Shown piece by piece: positions 53,672 to 64,000 of a stretch of 64,000 bases of DNA. The notes beneath the pieces were generated by a model. It made no database searches. It was not told the origin of the DNA and saw nothing but the letters and a program-made list of their open reading frames with translations. The stretch spans positions 24,180,001 through 24,244,000 of the forward strand of contig NC_091049.1 of NCBI RefSeq assembly GCF_963966145.1, written 5' to 3'. A program made the position numbers and the translations under genes. The first letter of the stretch is position 1; each line of letters opens with the position of its first letter. This DNA is from Tenebrio molitor (lineage: Eukaryota > Arthropoda > Insecta > Coleoptera > Tenebrionidae).

Positions 53672-53705
53672 CAGGGGCGGCTTCTCCGGGTAGGCAGGGG
53701 AGGCA
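53672..53705 (+). mobile_element. hAT-like terminus
   Basis: CAGGGGCGGCTTCTCCGGG followed by AGGCAGGGGAGGCAGTGCCTC resembles the tip of hAT-type elements. No opposite end or transposase was found; GAGGCAATGCCTC near 54084 might be a subterminal remnant. Confidence 0.35.
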
Positions 53706-54288
53706 GTGCCTCACCAAATACTTTACTAACCAAAATCTTTTTTAATAGATAATTTTTGATTTTTTTTAGTATAAAAGTATTTTTATGTTTGTATACTTTT
53801 ATTTTGTACCTACATTGAATTAATTATTATCGAAGAATAACTGTTGCATGTGTTAATTTGATTATGTATTTTGTATTTGGAGCGTTTTGCATTCGGCCCC
53901 TTCGCTTCGGACTGCAGAGCCCAGAGCGTAGACTTATTCAGAGCGTTCAGCGTACCGTAGAGGCACCGTAGAATATGCCACTTCATTTTTCCGCCTAAGC
54001 TGTGTGGTTGGTGGAATAAAGAACTGAATACCATCAACCCGTCATACACTGTTATTGGTTACTGCGTGTTAGCAAAGTGCAACTCGAGGCAATGCCTCTG
54101 TAGTTTTGTCATTTTCATTGTAGTCGTAAAATTTTATTTTATATTAGGATTATTGTGACTATGAGCGATTAACGGACACAATGGTTGTGTCGAAACGGTT
54201 GGGAAGCGGCGCGGGCGTGAATCATGCGTTCCTTCAGCTCGACCTCGAACAGAAGTTGAAATTTAATGTTGTTGTTAAACATTGCGGT
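53706..54288. other. No recognised gene
   Basis: The frame on the minus strand at 53810-54049 matches nothing I know. Confidence 0.35.
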
Positions 54289-54290
54289 TT

Positions 54291-54663
54291 AGAGGTATTT
54301 TCATATTTGGTGGCGGAAACAAAAGACTGAGAAATGTCATAAAAATGTATTATCAGTGTTAAATTTCTCATAAACGTCGTAAAAAGGAATGTCTAGGTAA
54401 ATTTAAATTTTCGCTAAATTGATTGAAAAAATAAATTCAAAGGAAACCAATTTTTGTCAGTGGTTCAAAAGGAAAAGTTATTCTCATATGATCAAACGTA
54501 TTACAAATTTTGTCTCTAGTTCGACGATGAATAACTTTCTTATTGCCAATTTGCTGCATTTCTGTCGAAATCACGAACGTCTTTGAGAAATTTGACACTG
54601 ACAATACAAATTTGTGACATTTCTCAGTCTTTTGTTTCCGCCATCAAATATGAAAATATCTCT
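54291..54663. mobile_element. MITE with AGAGGTATTTTCATATTTG tips, copy 2
   Basis: Opposite orientation to 21876-22247, same length class, with tips better preserved (TAGAGGTATTTTC ... GAAAATATCTCTA). Confidence 0.75.
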
Positions 54664-55975
54664 AGTTAGGTTATGCAGGCTAGTGATGGTAAGTAGGTAA
54701 GTAGCAATTTAATAAAAATGATCTCAATGGCAAGTACCAGGCAAGAACAAGAGGCGGTTGTCGTTCCTGTTAACGTCGATCTCGATTTTTTGATAAATAA
54801 ATGCCGGTCTTGTAAACTTTCCTACGAAGATAAGTTTTATGTAGATTAAACAGTTAAAGAGACCCTGTCCTGATGTAACTGATCTAAGTAAAACTTTGGT
54901 AACTACTGGTAAACAGAATAGTGCATTTACTAATTCGTGGTAGGTACGGAAAATATGATTGGCTTGTTGGCAGTAGGTAAATTACTTAAAAAACTTTTTC
55001 GGCCTCCCAATCTGGGAAATATAGCGTTACCTTACACTTTAGGTCAAGGGAGGTGCGATTTCCCGTACAATGTCAAAAATTTCTAGTGGAATGTGGGAAA
55101 AATCTAGTGGAGTACGGGAAAAATGTGCGGACACCGTTGATTTATTCTTTTCACAGTTACTTTAAAATTAAAGTGTCCATACGTTACTTTAATTTAGTGT
55201 AAAAAAACACATTTCCCTGTATAATTTTTCCGATAAATGTGTTTGTTTAATTTATATCGATCGAAAAAGAAAATAATCGTAACAGGGAAAATACAACCTA
55301 TTGGGTTGGCAGCTGTATATGTCAAAAAGTTTGACAATTGTCAGGTATTTAATAAATATCTGCAAAATTGCACAATAAAACTAAACCACAGAAGTTGATA
55401 TATGGTTTTGTGTACCTACTTTATCCAGTACCAGCTGTTAGTGCTAAAGTGCAACTGGAAACTAAAAATTTACAAAACATTTAACCCCAAAATCTTGTAT
55501 TCACCTGAAGAAAGATGATTCGTTTTTACCAGGAAGTAGTGGTTAAGTACAAGACATTTTAATAATTTGCAACATTAACATAATTTATTTTGTAAAATTA
55601 CAGTTGTAAACAGTATTGTTACAATTCTCCACTTTAGAGAACAATGCAGAAACAATTTGGTAACTGTCAGCTTTATTACTTCTGGGTTGAATGTCAATAT
55701 GTTGTACTGGTGCTTCTCATACGGTACTGATGATGGAATTCTCAATGTTGGATGATTACATTGGAAGCAACTGCTAAAAATTCAAGTAGATTAAAGCACT
55801 GTATCGAAGTTTGTGACACAACTCACTATTGTTTGAGCTGTAGCTGCAACACAGTACATTTTGTTTTTGATGTTGAAGGAAGGCCATCAGTCATCACGAA
55901 TCATTTTAGGAACTTCAATCTTGTGTCCATAGGGCAATCAAGGTTCAAATATTTGTCAATTTTATTTGAAATTGT
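54664..55975. other. No recognised gene
   Basis: A short plus-strand frame at about 54719-54849 (start ISMASTRQEQEAVVVPVNVD) is open but unknown. TATTGGGTTGGCAGCTGTAT near 55300 resembles a mariner tip without partner. Confidence 0.35.
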
Positions 55976-55979
55976 TTTA

Positions 55980-56340
55980 ATACCAATTTAACCTGACTTT
56001 CATATATTTCTTCACAGTTTCAACCCAGTTTGGATTGGTAATGGCAAACGATCTACAAATATTGGTTTTTGTGTCAGTTATCAATATAATATTTTCTCTT
56101 GACATTTTCCATTTTCAGAGTATATAACTCCTTTCGGAGACAGGCACCACAAACACCTATTAATAAAACTGTCTGTAATAAAATATGGTTTATTAAAAAT
56201 TTGTGAACTAAAGAATAGTTATTACATACTTTTGTGAGAAAAAATTGTCCTATGTAACGTTGTTTCGATTTTTGTGGTAATAATTCAGAATTTAGTCCTG
56301 CCACTAGTTGTACTGCATCTGGTGTCACATTTAACTCACT
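55980..56340 (-). pseudogene. Tyrosine-recombinase-like (Crypton/XerD-type) relic
   Basis: Minus-strand frames read VTPDAVQLVAGLNSELLPQK, SKQ, then HILLQTVLLIGVCGACLRKE, LYTLKMENVK. The GxxGACRRxEL pattern is the box I region (catalytic Arg) of the recombinase-like proteins common in insect genomes. After a frame change comes ILITDTKTNICRSFAIT, matching their IPxTKTxxPRSFxIx segment. Later parts (the HxxR and catalytic Tyr region) cannot be recognised. The source is probably a Crypton-type or related element; broken. Confidence 0.5.
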
Positions 56341-56587
56341 CTATATTATATACTAGACATTTTTTTCACTCGATTAATACACCAAAATCAAATTTTGAAG
56401 CGCGACCGTGAAAATTTAGCCGGCAAATAATTTGTTAGGAAAAAAACAAATGAGCGGTCACGGTCGTCAAGGAATTGATTCCACAGCATTCGATTCTTTA
56501 TTGACGATGTCAGATTCTACAATAAAATTAGTCTTGATTTTTTAAAGATTTAATATTTTGGTCAGCCGAAAAGTCTAATACAAATGT
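56341..56587. other. No gene; small hairpin
   Basis: GCGACCGTGAAAATTT near 56401 and GGTCACGGTCGT near 56456 make a small imperfect inverted pair. Confidence 0.4.
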
Positions 56588-56686
56588 CGTACGGGACGTA
56601 TTTTCCGGCCCTCCAACTAATCAGGCACTCGGCTGCGCCATCGTGCCCGAAACCAGTTGTCGTGCCGGAAAATTCACATCCCGTAC
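56588..56686. repeat. Hairpin element with GTACGGGA tips
   Basis: GTACGGGACGTATTTTCCGGC on the left, GCCGGAAAATTCACATCCCGTAC on the right, GC-rich loop. Resembles in style the hairpins at 7137 and 15617. Confidence 0.65.
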
Positions 56687-56689
56687 TCT

Positions 56690-58390
56690 AATGTAAATAA
56701 CTATTTTTTTATTCTGTTCGTGACTAATAATGAGACAGTGTGGACAAAAACGGGGTATTCTGATTTGAACGATTTAGGGCGTGCATTAGAGAAGCACAAT
56801 AAGAGTAAAGAGCATATTGCTTTTGCTTGTAAATTCGTTCTTTTTCGTTTTTTTAGAAAAGTTTAGATAAGAATAGCGTACGGGAAAATCGTGAAATTAT
56901 CAAGTCTAATTTATATTGCAATTTTTTTGTGCCAGCAAGAGTTGTCGTTTATTTTCCATAATAAACCCAATGCATGATATTGTTTTCTTAATGTTACTGT
57001 CATTTTCAAAACGTCCAGGTTAGGGAAAAGTGGAACATCTTGAAATTACGTCTCACCTTTGTAATAATAAGCATTATATCCATCACCACCGTTGAACTGG
57101 TGCAAGGTCAAAAAAAAAAAATAACGCGAAAAAACTGACCAAGTGACTGACCAAAAAACTTGCTGGTGCCTACCCGGTTTTGATCTTGACGAGCCGCTAC
57201 TGGTGGAGAGGAGTCCAAAGCACATGGCTCTGGAACTGTAACAATTGTTTTACATTCGAAATTGTCCAATACTACGACACTTAAGGTTCTCGATAATAAA
57301 TAAGGCAACGACAACGGTTGCGACGAATATTTCCATATCACTTAATTTGGCGCAATGTTAAGTTAATGTGTTTGACACGTAAAATTTCAAGCCACAAAAA
57401 TCCTGATAAAATTGTGCCCTTCTATCTTTGTCACACTTACGGCATGTATCGATAATGTCCTCTCTTTTAATTTGGAGTCTCAAAAATAAACAATGAGTTG
57501 TCGCTACTCGCTACCTTATTTATTATCAAGAATCTTGACACTACCTTGGACTTTTAAACAATCACTTTCTTATCTCGTTCAATGTCTTATCGCTAGTACT
57601 ACTAATTGAATCATCTCGGTTCGGTTCTAAGTCGCTCTCCTATTGGTCAAATCCGCTTGCCAAGCTAATGCAACTGGATCTGGTTTTAGCCACGTGCTAT
57701 GCTAGCGGATAAACAACCGTTATTGTACAATATGAAAAAACATGAGAGTGCGATTGCAAAATACTGTGACGCTTTTCATTATGATGCAACTTTTGAGAAA
57801 TGCCAATTGCCAAATGCCAATTTGACGCTCCCGGGTTTGTACTGATTCGGGGACGAAAGTCTCAGTATTAATTCCATTTTTGAAAGAATTTTAATTAATG
57901 GGCCGTGACGGTAACCTTGAGCTGCTGATAACGGAACTTTCTAATGATAGCAAGAAATTTGTGACTAACAAATTTGTGAATGTTTTTCTGGAGACTGAAG
58001 GTTGATAGATTTGAATAGTCGGCTGCCAAGTCAGGTGAAATTGAAACAAACAAACATATATTTCTTAAACGTGTAATAACTGAACGGATGAGACAATTAT
58101 ATCTGTTTATCTGAAAAATATCAGTAATATGGAATGTTGCAATACATAAAAGGAAAAGGGAAAGATGAGAATGTGAATGAAGATATGATATTTTGGCCTC
58201 CACAACTCTAAGTGACATGTTCATACATTTTGAATAGCTACGGTATCTTGATTTTTACACACTAACTAACTATTTATCATTTTACCGCACGGAGTGTGTA
58301 AACTAACACGAAAATTTTAAACTTTCAGGGACCTTCAAGAAACTGTTAGCTTATAATTAATATGGGTTGGTTACCTCGCCAACTGATTGT
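56690..58390. other. No recognised gene
   Basis: Several short frames (57108-57341 and 57895-58224 on minus) have no similarity that I can see. No terminal repeats found. Confidence 0.4.
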
Positions 58391-58399
58391 GCTTTCCCT

Positions 58400-59440
58400 C
58401 CTCGAGAAGACAAGAAAGAACAGGATCGCGCTGCTCTTCACAACGTTCACGTCTATACTCCAGAGTTTGAACCACTTCTCCAAGGTGTCAACCACGTGTT
58501 GCAGTTTCTATGTGACGAATTCGGGACTGGAGTCCCTGACTGATATAGCAGTGTCGTCTGCGTAGAGAAACGTTGTGGAAGCGGCGTCTTGTTCTAGCGT
58601 TGGTACATCTGTTGTGAAAATAGAGAACCGGAACGGTGACAGGAGCGAACCTTGGGTTACTTCCGCGCTCCGATGACTTCGTTTCTGCGATCTTGGTTCT
58701 AAATGTCCTGTTTTGCTGGTAGGATCGAACAATTTTCACCAGTCCGATCGGAAATCCGGCTTCGATCAGCTTGTGGAGGAGCCCTTGATGCTAGACTTTG
58801 TTGAATGCCTTAGCCACCTACGAGTACGTCCAGAAATACGGCTCACGTGTGTCTCTTTTTGTTGAAACTGATTGTGATCTGTTCAATCACTCTAAACGCT
58901 TCTGGAGTCTCTTCAAATCCCACCTTGTCAGTCATTTCCCCAAATAGGGAGGAAAGCTGATCGGACGATAACTTGAGGAAACTGCAAGCCTCTGTCCGCT
59001 TTCGGGATGTGGATGACGTCTGCGATCTCTGCCTCTGTGGGAAATTGCAGCACCTCGTTGACAATACCGACGACGTCCATGGTCGCTTGGTCAGGCAACT
59101 CCTGTTTGCTTTTTTTCATTTTCAAGAACATGATTACCAAACGGACCTCCGCTGGCGAGGTGGCCCGTTTTGATCTGGATATTTCTCCTTACCTTTCTAT
59201 TCACTTGTTCGACGAAGTAGAGGTCGTGCGTGTGTGTAGTTCGGACTACAGTGTGACTCGAGTTTATCGGCAAATGCTTCCGCTTTTTTGCGATCCTTGT
59301 GGAATATTCCACGTTTCCCGTGAATCGGTGATAGTGGTTTTCTTTGGACACGAAGGATTTTGGACATTTTCCACAATGTCCCGTCCGATGTTGATCGTTC
59401 CGCAAATCTGTCGTTCCACTGTTCTTACCGGTCACGTCAA
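58400..59440 (-). pseudogene. Jockey-type reverse transcriptase relic
   Basis: Order on the minus strand: EVRR-type upstream region, ELPDQATMDVVGIVNEVLQF, AEIADVIHIPKADRGLQFPQ (family: WKxAxVIxIPKPGK), YRPIS equivalent, ITISFNKKRHT, AKAFNKV (motif A; the D of LDVAKAF is recognisable just upstream), LIEAGFPIGLVKIVRSYQQN, TQGSLLSPFRFSIF (motif B), TFLYADDTAI (motif C, YADD intact), LQHVVDTLEKWFKLW. Frames change at least five times and stops are frequent. 5' and 3' parts are missing. Clearly dead, older than the LINE at 46-50 kb. Confidence 0.8.
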
Positions 59441-59444
59441 ATTT

Positions 59445-59640
59445 CCAAACTATGTATTTTTCATTAAAACTATGTAATAATAAACATGTATGTTAGACAA
59501 AGCAATTAATGCCTAACAGTAAAATTAACAAAAAAACATGTTGTTTTTTGAAATAAAATAGCTCAGTGAGCTGTGGCAATGACATTTCACCTTAAAAACA
59601 ATCTATCTGTCATCTGTCTATTTTCAGGGTAAAAGATTAG
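59445..59640. other. No gene; possible splice acceptor
   Basis: AT-rich. Ends in a pyrimidine-rich acceptor-like TCTATTTTCAG at about 59617-59627, just upstream of the next open frame. Confidence 0.35.
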
Positions 59641-60282
59641 CTCCAAAGAGAAGAATTTGTCCCAGGACAAGCTAACATAAAGAATTTACCTTTAGTGAAT
59701 CCTAAAAAAGTTTTACTAGCCCCATTGCAAATTATGCTGGGATTAATAAAAAAACTGTCCAGGCTTTGGATACATAGAGTGCTGCTTTTTTCAATAACTT
59801 CACAAATGTTTCCAAAACTGCGTAATGCCAAACTCAAAGAACGCATATTTGTTGGATCACAAATTAGAAAGATTGTAAAAGATCCAAAATTTAAAGAAAA
59901 GTTTAATCACATTGAGTTAAGCGCTTGGAGATATTTTAAAAACGACTTTTTAGGCAACAAAAATGCCGAAAATTATGAAAAAATAATAAAAGATTCAAAT
60001 ATTACACATTACTGTAAAATGGGGTGTAGGATGTCACTTAAAATTCACTTCCTCCATTCTCACATAAATTTTTTCTCCCAAAATTTTGGTGCCGTTAGTG
60101 ACGAGCAAGGAAAGAGATTTCACCAGGATATACTGACGACGGAAAAACGGTACTTGGGGAGATGGGATTCAACAATGATGGGGGAATATTGCTGGTTTCT
60201 ATTAAGAGAAAATAAAACTCCTTACAAAAGAATGTCAAACTTTGCCAAAAAAGTCATTGACGGCAGATTTATGTTAGAATAG
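59641..60282 (+). CDS. Protein of a repeated, uncharacterised insect family (possibly a terminal exon)
   Basis: Open for about 214 codons with no disruption from 59641 to a TAG. Shows the block order I recall from a large family of uncharacterised arthropod proteins: IKNLPLVNPKKVLLAPLQIM (family: VLLPPLHIKLGL), AKLKERIFVGSQIRK, KFNHIELSAWRYFKNDFLGN, MSLKIHFLHSHINFFSQNFG (family: H-x-F-x-SHxxFFPxNxG), AVSDEQGKRFHQDI, EKRYLGRWDSTMMGEYCWFL. Function unknown; likely derived from a DNA transposon or a captured gene. A splice-acceptor-like TTTTCAG precedes it, and no ATG is needed if it is an exon. Could be a recent, still intact fragment. Confidence 0.55.
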   Translation, partial: LQREEFVPGQANIKNLPLVNPKKVLLAPLQIMLGLIKKLSRLWIHRVLLFSITSQMFPKLRNAKLKERIFVGSQIRKIVKDPKFKEKFNHIELSAWRYFKNDFLGNKNAENYEKIIKDSNITHYCKMGCRMSLKIHFLHSHINFFSQNFGAVSDEQGKRFHQDILTTEKRYLGRWDSTMMGEYCWFLLRENKTPYKRMSNFAKKVIDGRFMLE

Positions 60283-60299
60283 GACATCTTTGAATATTG

Positions 60300-60740
60300 T
60301 TTTTGTTTTCCTTGTCTTCTTGATTACACATTGAGGTCGTTGGTTTCGAAAATTCTTCATTTATATAGACAGAAGTTTAAGACAAAATGTTAGCACTTTC
60401 TGGAAACTCAAACGGCTCTTGTAATCGGCCTTCGTGGCCGCTGCAATGAATCAATATTATCAGACTTGCTGCGACATTAGAATTATGACAATTTTTATAC
60501 CCCAGATTTTCCTTGTCTTCTTGATTACATATTAAGGTCGCTGGTTTCGAAGATTCTTACTTTATGTAGAGAGAAGTTGAAGACAAGATGTTAGCACTTT
60601 TTGGAAACTCACACGGCTCTTGTAGTCGGCATTTGTATTGTCAAAATTTTTATACCCCGTGTTTTCCTTGTTTTCTTGAGTTCTTGATTACACATTGAGG
60701 TCGTCGGCTTCAAAAATTCTTTAGTTGTGACGCCATGAAG
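60300..60740. repeat. Three direct copies of a TTTTCCTTGTCTTCTTGATTACA unit
   Basis: Copies start at about 60306, 60509 and 60662. The first two share about 130 bp (CATTGAGGTCG(T/C)TGGTTTCGA, AGACAA(A/G)ATGTTAGCACTTT, CGGCTCTTGTA). The third is truncated. Lies just after the stop codon of the preceding gene and may be part of its 3' region. Confidence 0.7.
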
Positions 60741-62250
60741 AATTTTTCTTGTAAATTGAATCTTGTTTTCGACACAATCTTCAATGTAGCTGAACTTCGA
60801 GGAAACGAGTGACTCCTAGTCCTAGCGTTCTCTGGATTCTGGTTCTGGTTCTCTGGTGTGGCAGAGCTATTTGAATTTGCTGCTGTATACTCAAAGCATA
60901 ATTTCTTTGCGTTTCCTGTTGTAATCTATGTCAATGTCTAACTGATTCGTTTCTCTACATTGTTTACAGATAAATATCTTTTTGATAAGGTATCCACAAC
61001 ATATTGCTGGAATATTTTGTAACTAAAAATATATACATATAATTATGTTGAATACAGTCTTTTCTGATCACTAGATGAGATAATAACATCAAGCATTGTT
61101 CTCTTATTAATCGTTTGTTATGATGATTTTCAAACGTCAGAAAAATTTCACTCAAGTACTTCTCAAACTTTCCACATATTTTAACTGTTTCAGATCATGA
61201 TAATATGTAAAAATAAGACATCATTAAAAAGAAATATTCATTATAAAACTGTCCACATTGTTGTTCGTCAGAATCGAAGAATATTCCTTTCAAGAGAGGT
61301 AAATATGTCCATATTGGTTTGACAAAAATACGTAATTTGATCACAACTGCTGCAAGTTAGGTTAATTATCTGGATGTTCAGAAACATCCACGCATCGATA
61401 ATATCTATGTTTTCACGCAAAGATTACCTCTTTTTTGCTTTCGGGGTTAAGCCTATTGTATTAGTTTCCCACTACTGTTGATTTCCCGTAATCCGCGTAA
61501 TCGTCTTTTCATTTTTTATTATTGTCGCAAACCGTACATTTGAGATTTCACTATGAAATATTTCGTTCACTTACTGCAAAAACCCTCTGAGTCCAATCTA
61601 CTTTTAAACCTAATTAAAGCTAACAGTCTTTAAACAGACAAAGACAATTCAATGTATTATTGATATATTATTGATATTGGAAATAATTAAGCAGGAAAGA
61701 ATGTTTTCCGTGTATGTAATGGTAAGGAACGTTCTATCACAATAGAAATTGGAAAGAAAAATGCTACATTTCCACTTTTCTGATTGCAACAGTTTCTTCT
61801 TAGAAATATTTTACATAGCAACGACCAAATTTTATTCATTCAACTTATTAGTAGAAATTTTAAATGAGGTGTAGTAATAAATGCTTCGTTACTTTAGTTA
61901 CCTATTGTTATAACAATGTTTTCGTATATTTTAATCTGCAGTTAAATTTAACTCACGTTGGTGCAACCGACCCTTAATGTTATATGTACCTAATAGAAGA
62001 AGATGCCATTGATTAAAAATCAGAAGTGACAAATTCTTCGCTAGATGCAGCTTTTTTTTTTCTATCTTACCTATGAAGAATAAAGACGAAAAACTGATTC
62101 GGTCCAGATATTTTACTCCGTCCGAAATTAATACTCTGGATCAATTGATGGAAAAGCGGCGAGAAATATGTATTAGAGTGTAAAAAACTGTAGTAATTAC
62201 CACGAAGAAAAAAAATACAACCTGGGAAAGCTCGCCATTGTATTTAATGC
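60741..62250. other. No gene seen
   Basis: Long AT-rich stretch with only short random frames. No terminal repeats identified. Confidence 0.45.
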
Positions 62251-62645
62251 TGCAGTGATCTAACTACATTACTTCATTCCGCCAAATATTCGAACCTGCG
62301 CAAACTGAAACAAATGTGGCGGTGATTGTCATCAAAGCGGAGGGGCCCTACGTTGTGATTTTCTTTTGGCGGAAAAGGATTGCAAACGATGAGGGTTCCA
62401 GTTGGAAGAGTGCCGCAAAATAAAACACACATGTGAGGGACGCAAAATACCTTTTATTGAAAAATGCCTGTGATAACGTTGATTTTCGGCGAACAAATGA
62501 TACGAATCCAAAATTAACGGGGACCAAGTATAACAGAGTAAAGTAAATTAACTAGTTGAGGCAATTGCAAAAACAAACAACAATATTAATACAGCAACAT
62601 TTAAAACAAACAGAACGGGTAAATGACAACAAGAATGACAAGTAC
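62251..62645 (-). mobile_element. Fragment of the solo-LTR family (copy C)
   Basis: The 3' end of the same LTR family as 7260-9178 and 17813-19286 (shared phrases TTCCGCCAAATATT, GGTTCCAGTTGGAAGAGTGC and ACACACATGTGAGGGACGC). More diverged than A and B from each other, end reading GATCACTGCA instead of AATCATTACA, and cut off where mariner sequence begins. Confidence 0.7.
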
Positions 62646-62649
62646 AAGA

Positions 62650-62850
62650 CACCGTATTCTCCAGGTTTACACCGCTCTGTGGTCTGTGACTTCTTCCTGT
62701 TTCCGAACATGAAAGAATGGCTCGGTGGAAAAAGATTCGCATCGGACGAGCAGGTTATTACCGAAACTGAAGCCTATTTCGCAGTTTGACAAATCCTATT
62801 TTTTGGAGGGCTTGAAAAAGTTAGAAAGTCTATGTTGAAAAATAAATCGA
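62650..62850 (+). pseudogene. Mariner (Mos1/SETMAR-type) transposase C-terminal fragment
   Basis: Reads DFFLFPNMKEWLGGKRFASD (family: LAPSDFFLFPxLKxxLxGxRF; the preceding catalytic region is mutated to SPGLHRSVVC), then EQVITETEAYFA, a frame change, DKSYFLEGLKKLE and a stop. The usual WxKCIxLxGDYVEK ending is lost. Only about 60 residues remain. Confidence 0.75.
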
Positions 62851-62859
62851 TTTTTTTTT

Positions 62860-63540
62860 TAACTTTTTGCTTCTTGCCTAACATGGGTACTTATCATACA
62901 TACATCCCTTGTAGGTGCCAAAAATCATGCAGAAACTATTTTCCATGTTAAATCCCTATGGCCAGGTTTGGTGGTTGACACTCGGTATATAGCTTAGTTT
63001 CAAACTCAATTCATAAACCAAAAACGTAAGGGATATCACTTTCAAAGACAATTGAAATAATAGATGAGTTTGACAGATTGTGTAAAAGAGTTGAGGGTGG
63101 ATTTCTAAACGGCGAAATATAGTAAACGAAAAAGCTGAAAAATGCACCCATTACTTGTGTCGAAGTTTTTCTTTTCATAAACGTGTTTTCTGATGGAAGA
63201 CATAATTTTGAACAACTTCTAATCATAATAAATAAATTATTTTAGAAATAACTCTTAGGCAAGTGGTTTAGGTTTTACATCTAATAATAACAATAAATTA
63301 AGTAGTGCATTTCTTGATTTTGTCCAATTATAGTTATTAAGGTATCAAGGTTGTTAGAACGTTGTTATTAACGTTGATAACGCCAGGTCGGCAAAGTGAA
63401 ACCCGAGGGCCTCAGGTCCGAGGGGAGCACGCGACCGAGGGCGTATCATTATAACACCCGTGGTGCCTTCAACGTTTAATGTTCGACTAGTTTCGTGTGT
63501 CTTTGGATTGACAATAATTTGATTAATTTATACGGAAATC
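62860..63540. other. No gene seen
   Basis: AT-rich. A GC-richer patch at about 63360-63480 has short inverted phrases around CGTTGATAACGCC and CAACGTTTAATG but no gene. Confidence 0.4.
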
Positions 63541-63544
63541 AAAA

Positions 63545-63667
63545 ATGGTTTTTACTTCAGAACATAAAAGATTCATCATTGAATCGTAATGAATCGTAAC
63601 GGAGAATGGACATACAGTGCTGTTGCTTGTTTGGCCGAGTTTCGGCAAAAATTTCCAAATTTAAATT
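63545..63667 (+). pseudogene. Mariner-like transposase, N-terminal relic
   Basis: MVFTSEHKRFIIES followed by a stop, then pieces of the ENGHTVL / VWPSFGKNF block in another frame. Sister of the scrap at 10960-11100. Confidence 0.6.
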
Positions 63668-63767
63668 GAAACAGGTTTGTGCAACCAAAAATACTTCCAT
63701 GCATTCAGAGCATCTGAAAGTCTAGATTCGGACATACGTCGGAAATCTCTAACGCTACTTTGATCTA

Positions 63768-63942
63768 TACAGGATGATTTACGAGGAATAATGAGCCCGA
63801 TGGAATAGAAAATGCAACCCACAATACATTGGAACAAAAAGCTGGACATCGAAGCGGTAAATGTCCGGGTTTTTCTCCTGATGAATTGCGGGTTGCATTT
63901 TCTATTCCATCGGGCTCATTATTCCTCGTAAATCACCTTGTA
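63768..63942. mobile_element. Fold-back MITE with ~53-bp arms
   Basis: TACAGGATGATTTACGAGGA, ATAATGAGCCCGATGGAATA and GAAAATGCAACCC on the left; exact inverse on the right with only two mismatches near the tip (TACAAGGTG). TA borders. The centre is under 70 bases and non-coding. The near-perfect arms suggest a recent copy or ongoing arm conversion. Confidence 0.85.
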
Positions 63943-64000
63943 TAGTTCTTTATCGCACGGTATGAATTCTAACTTTGTTTAAAAAATATCACCTTAAACA

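Noticed and set aside
55290..55325. Mariner terminal repeat TTGGGTTGGCAGCTGT
   Set aside because: No inverted partner or transposase nearby.
57108..58224. Short minus-strand frames at 57.1-58.2 kb
   Set aside because: No family patterns, no neighbouring signals; chance frames in AT-rich DNA.

Overview
This window is eukaryotic nuclear DNA, AT-rich, with no intact host gene, no CRISPR array, no rRNA and no convincing functional tRNA. It looks like intergenic or heterochromatic sequence from an insect. A beetle is my guess, because several mariner-like transposase relics of the DUF4817/HTH type sit beside Tc1, P-like (THAP), Helitron, CR1-type, Jockey-type and Gypsy-type elements; the order is inference. 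The content is a nested graveyard of mobile elements. Only a few copies look young, and none encodes a complete set of working proteins.

Layout. 0-6.5 kb: a mariner-like relic, a stack of fold-back elements with a Tc1 element inside, two abutting MITEs, a broken YqaJ-type exonuclease gene and a SINE-like unit. 7.1-9.2 kb: a hairpin element and a 1.9-kb solo LTR. 10.3-21.7 kb: fold-back elements and two same-orientation Helitrons (3' ends at 12814 and 16028). Helitron 2 was then hit by a second copy of the solo LTR, by MITEs and by a mariner-like element. 21.8-31 kb: MITEs, transposase relics (DUF4817 type, P/THAP type, MULE type) and two 3' pieces of one LINE family. 31.4-34 kb: a GC-rich stretch that may be a long LTR. 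34.1-35.9 kb: a long-arm fold-back element and a transposase tail. 36.0-39.0 kb: a young Gypsy-like LTR element with identical LTRs but large internal deletions. 39.9-46 kb: an element with repeated subterminal motifs, a DUF4817 transposase pseudogene, a 506-bp MITE, a full-length dead Tc1 element and a mariner tail. 46.2-49.8 kb: a nearly full-length CR1/L2-like LINE on the minus strand. 50.1-64 kb: a Harbinger-like element, a second 506-bp MITE, an ABCC-transporter exon scrap, a tyrosine-recombinase relic, a Jockey RT relic, a 200-residue protein of a repeated insect family, an LTR fragment, mariner scraps and a fold-back MITE.

How the parts relate. Target-site duplications and matching ends give an order of insertion. 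The solo LTR in Helitron 2 is flanked by ACGT on both sides, the other solo LTR by ATAT, many MITEs by TA, and two Harbinger-like elements by 3-bp repeats. The clearest mechanistic observation is in the LINE: ORF1 ends on a canonical -1 slippery heptamer (A AAA AAC, then TGA), and ORF2 lies in exactly the -1 frame with no ATG anywhere in its first ~370 codons. I found no evidence of a complete novel defence or regulatory system. The best candidates for unexplained biology are this frameshift site, the repeated primer-binding-like units in the Gypsy leader, the tandem Helitrons and the open reading frame at 59.6-60.3 kb.
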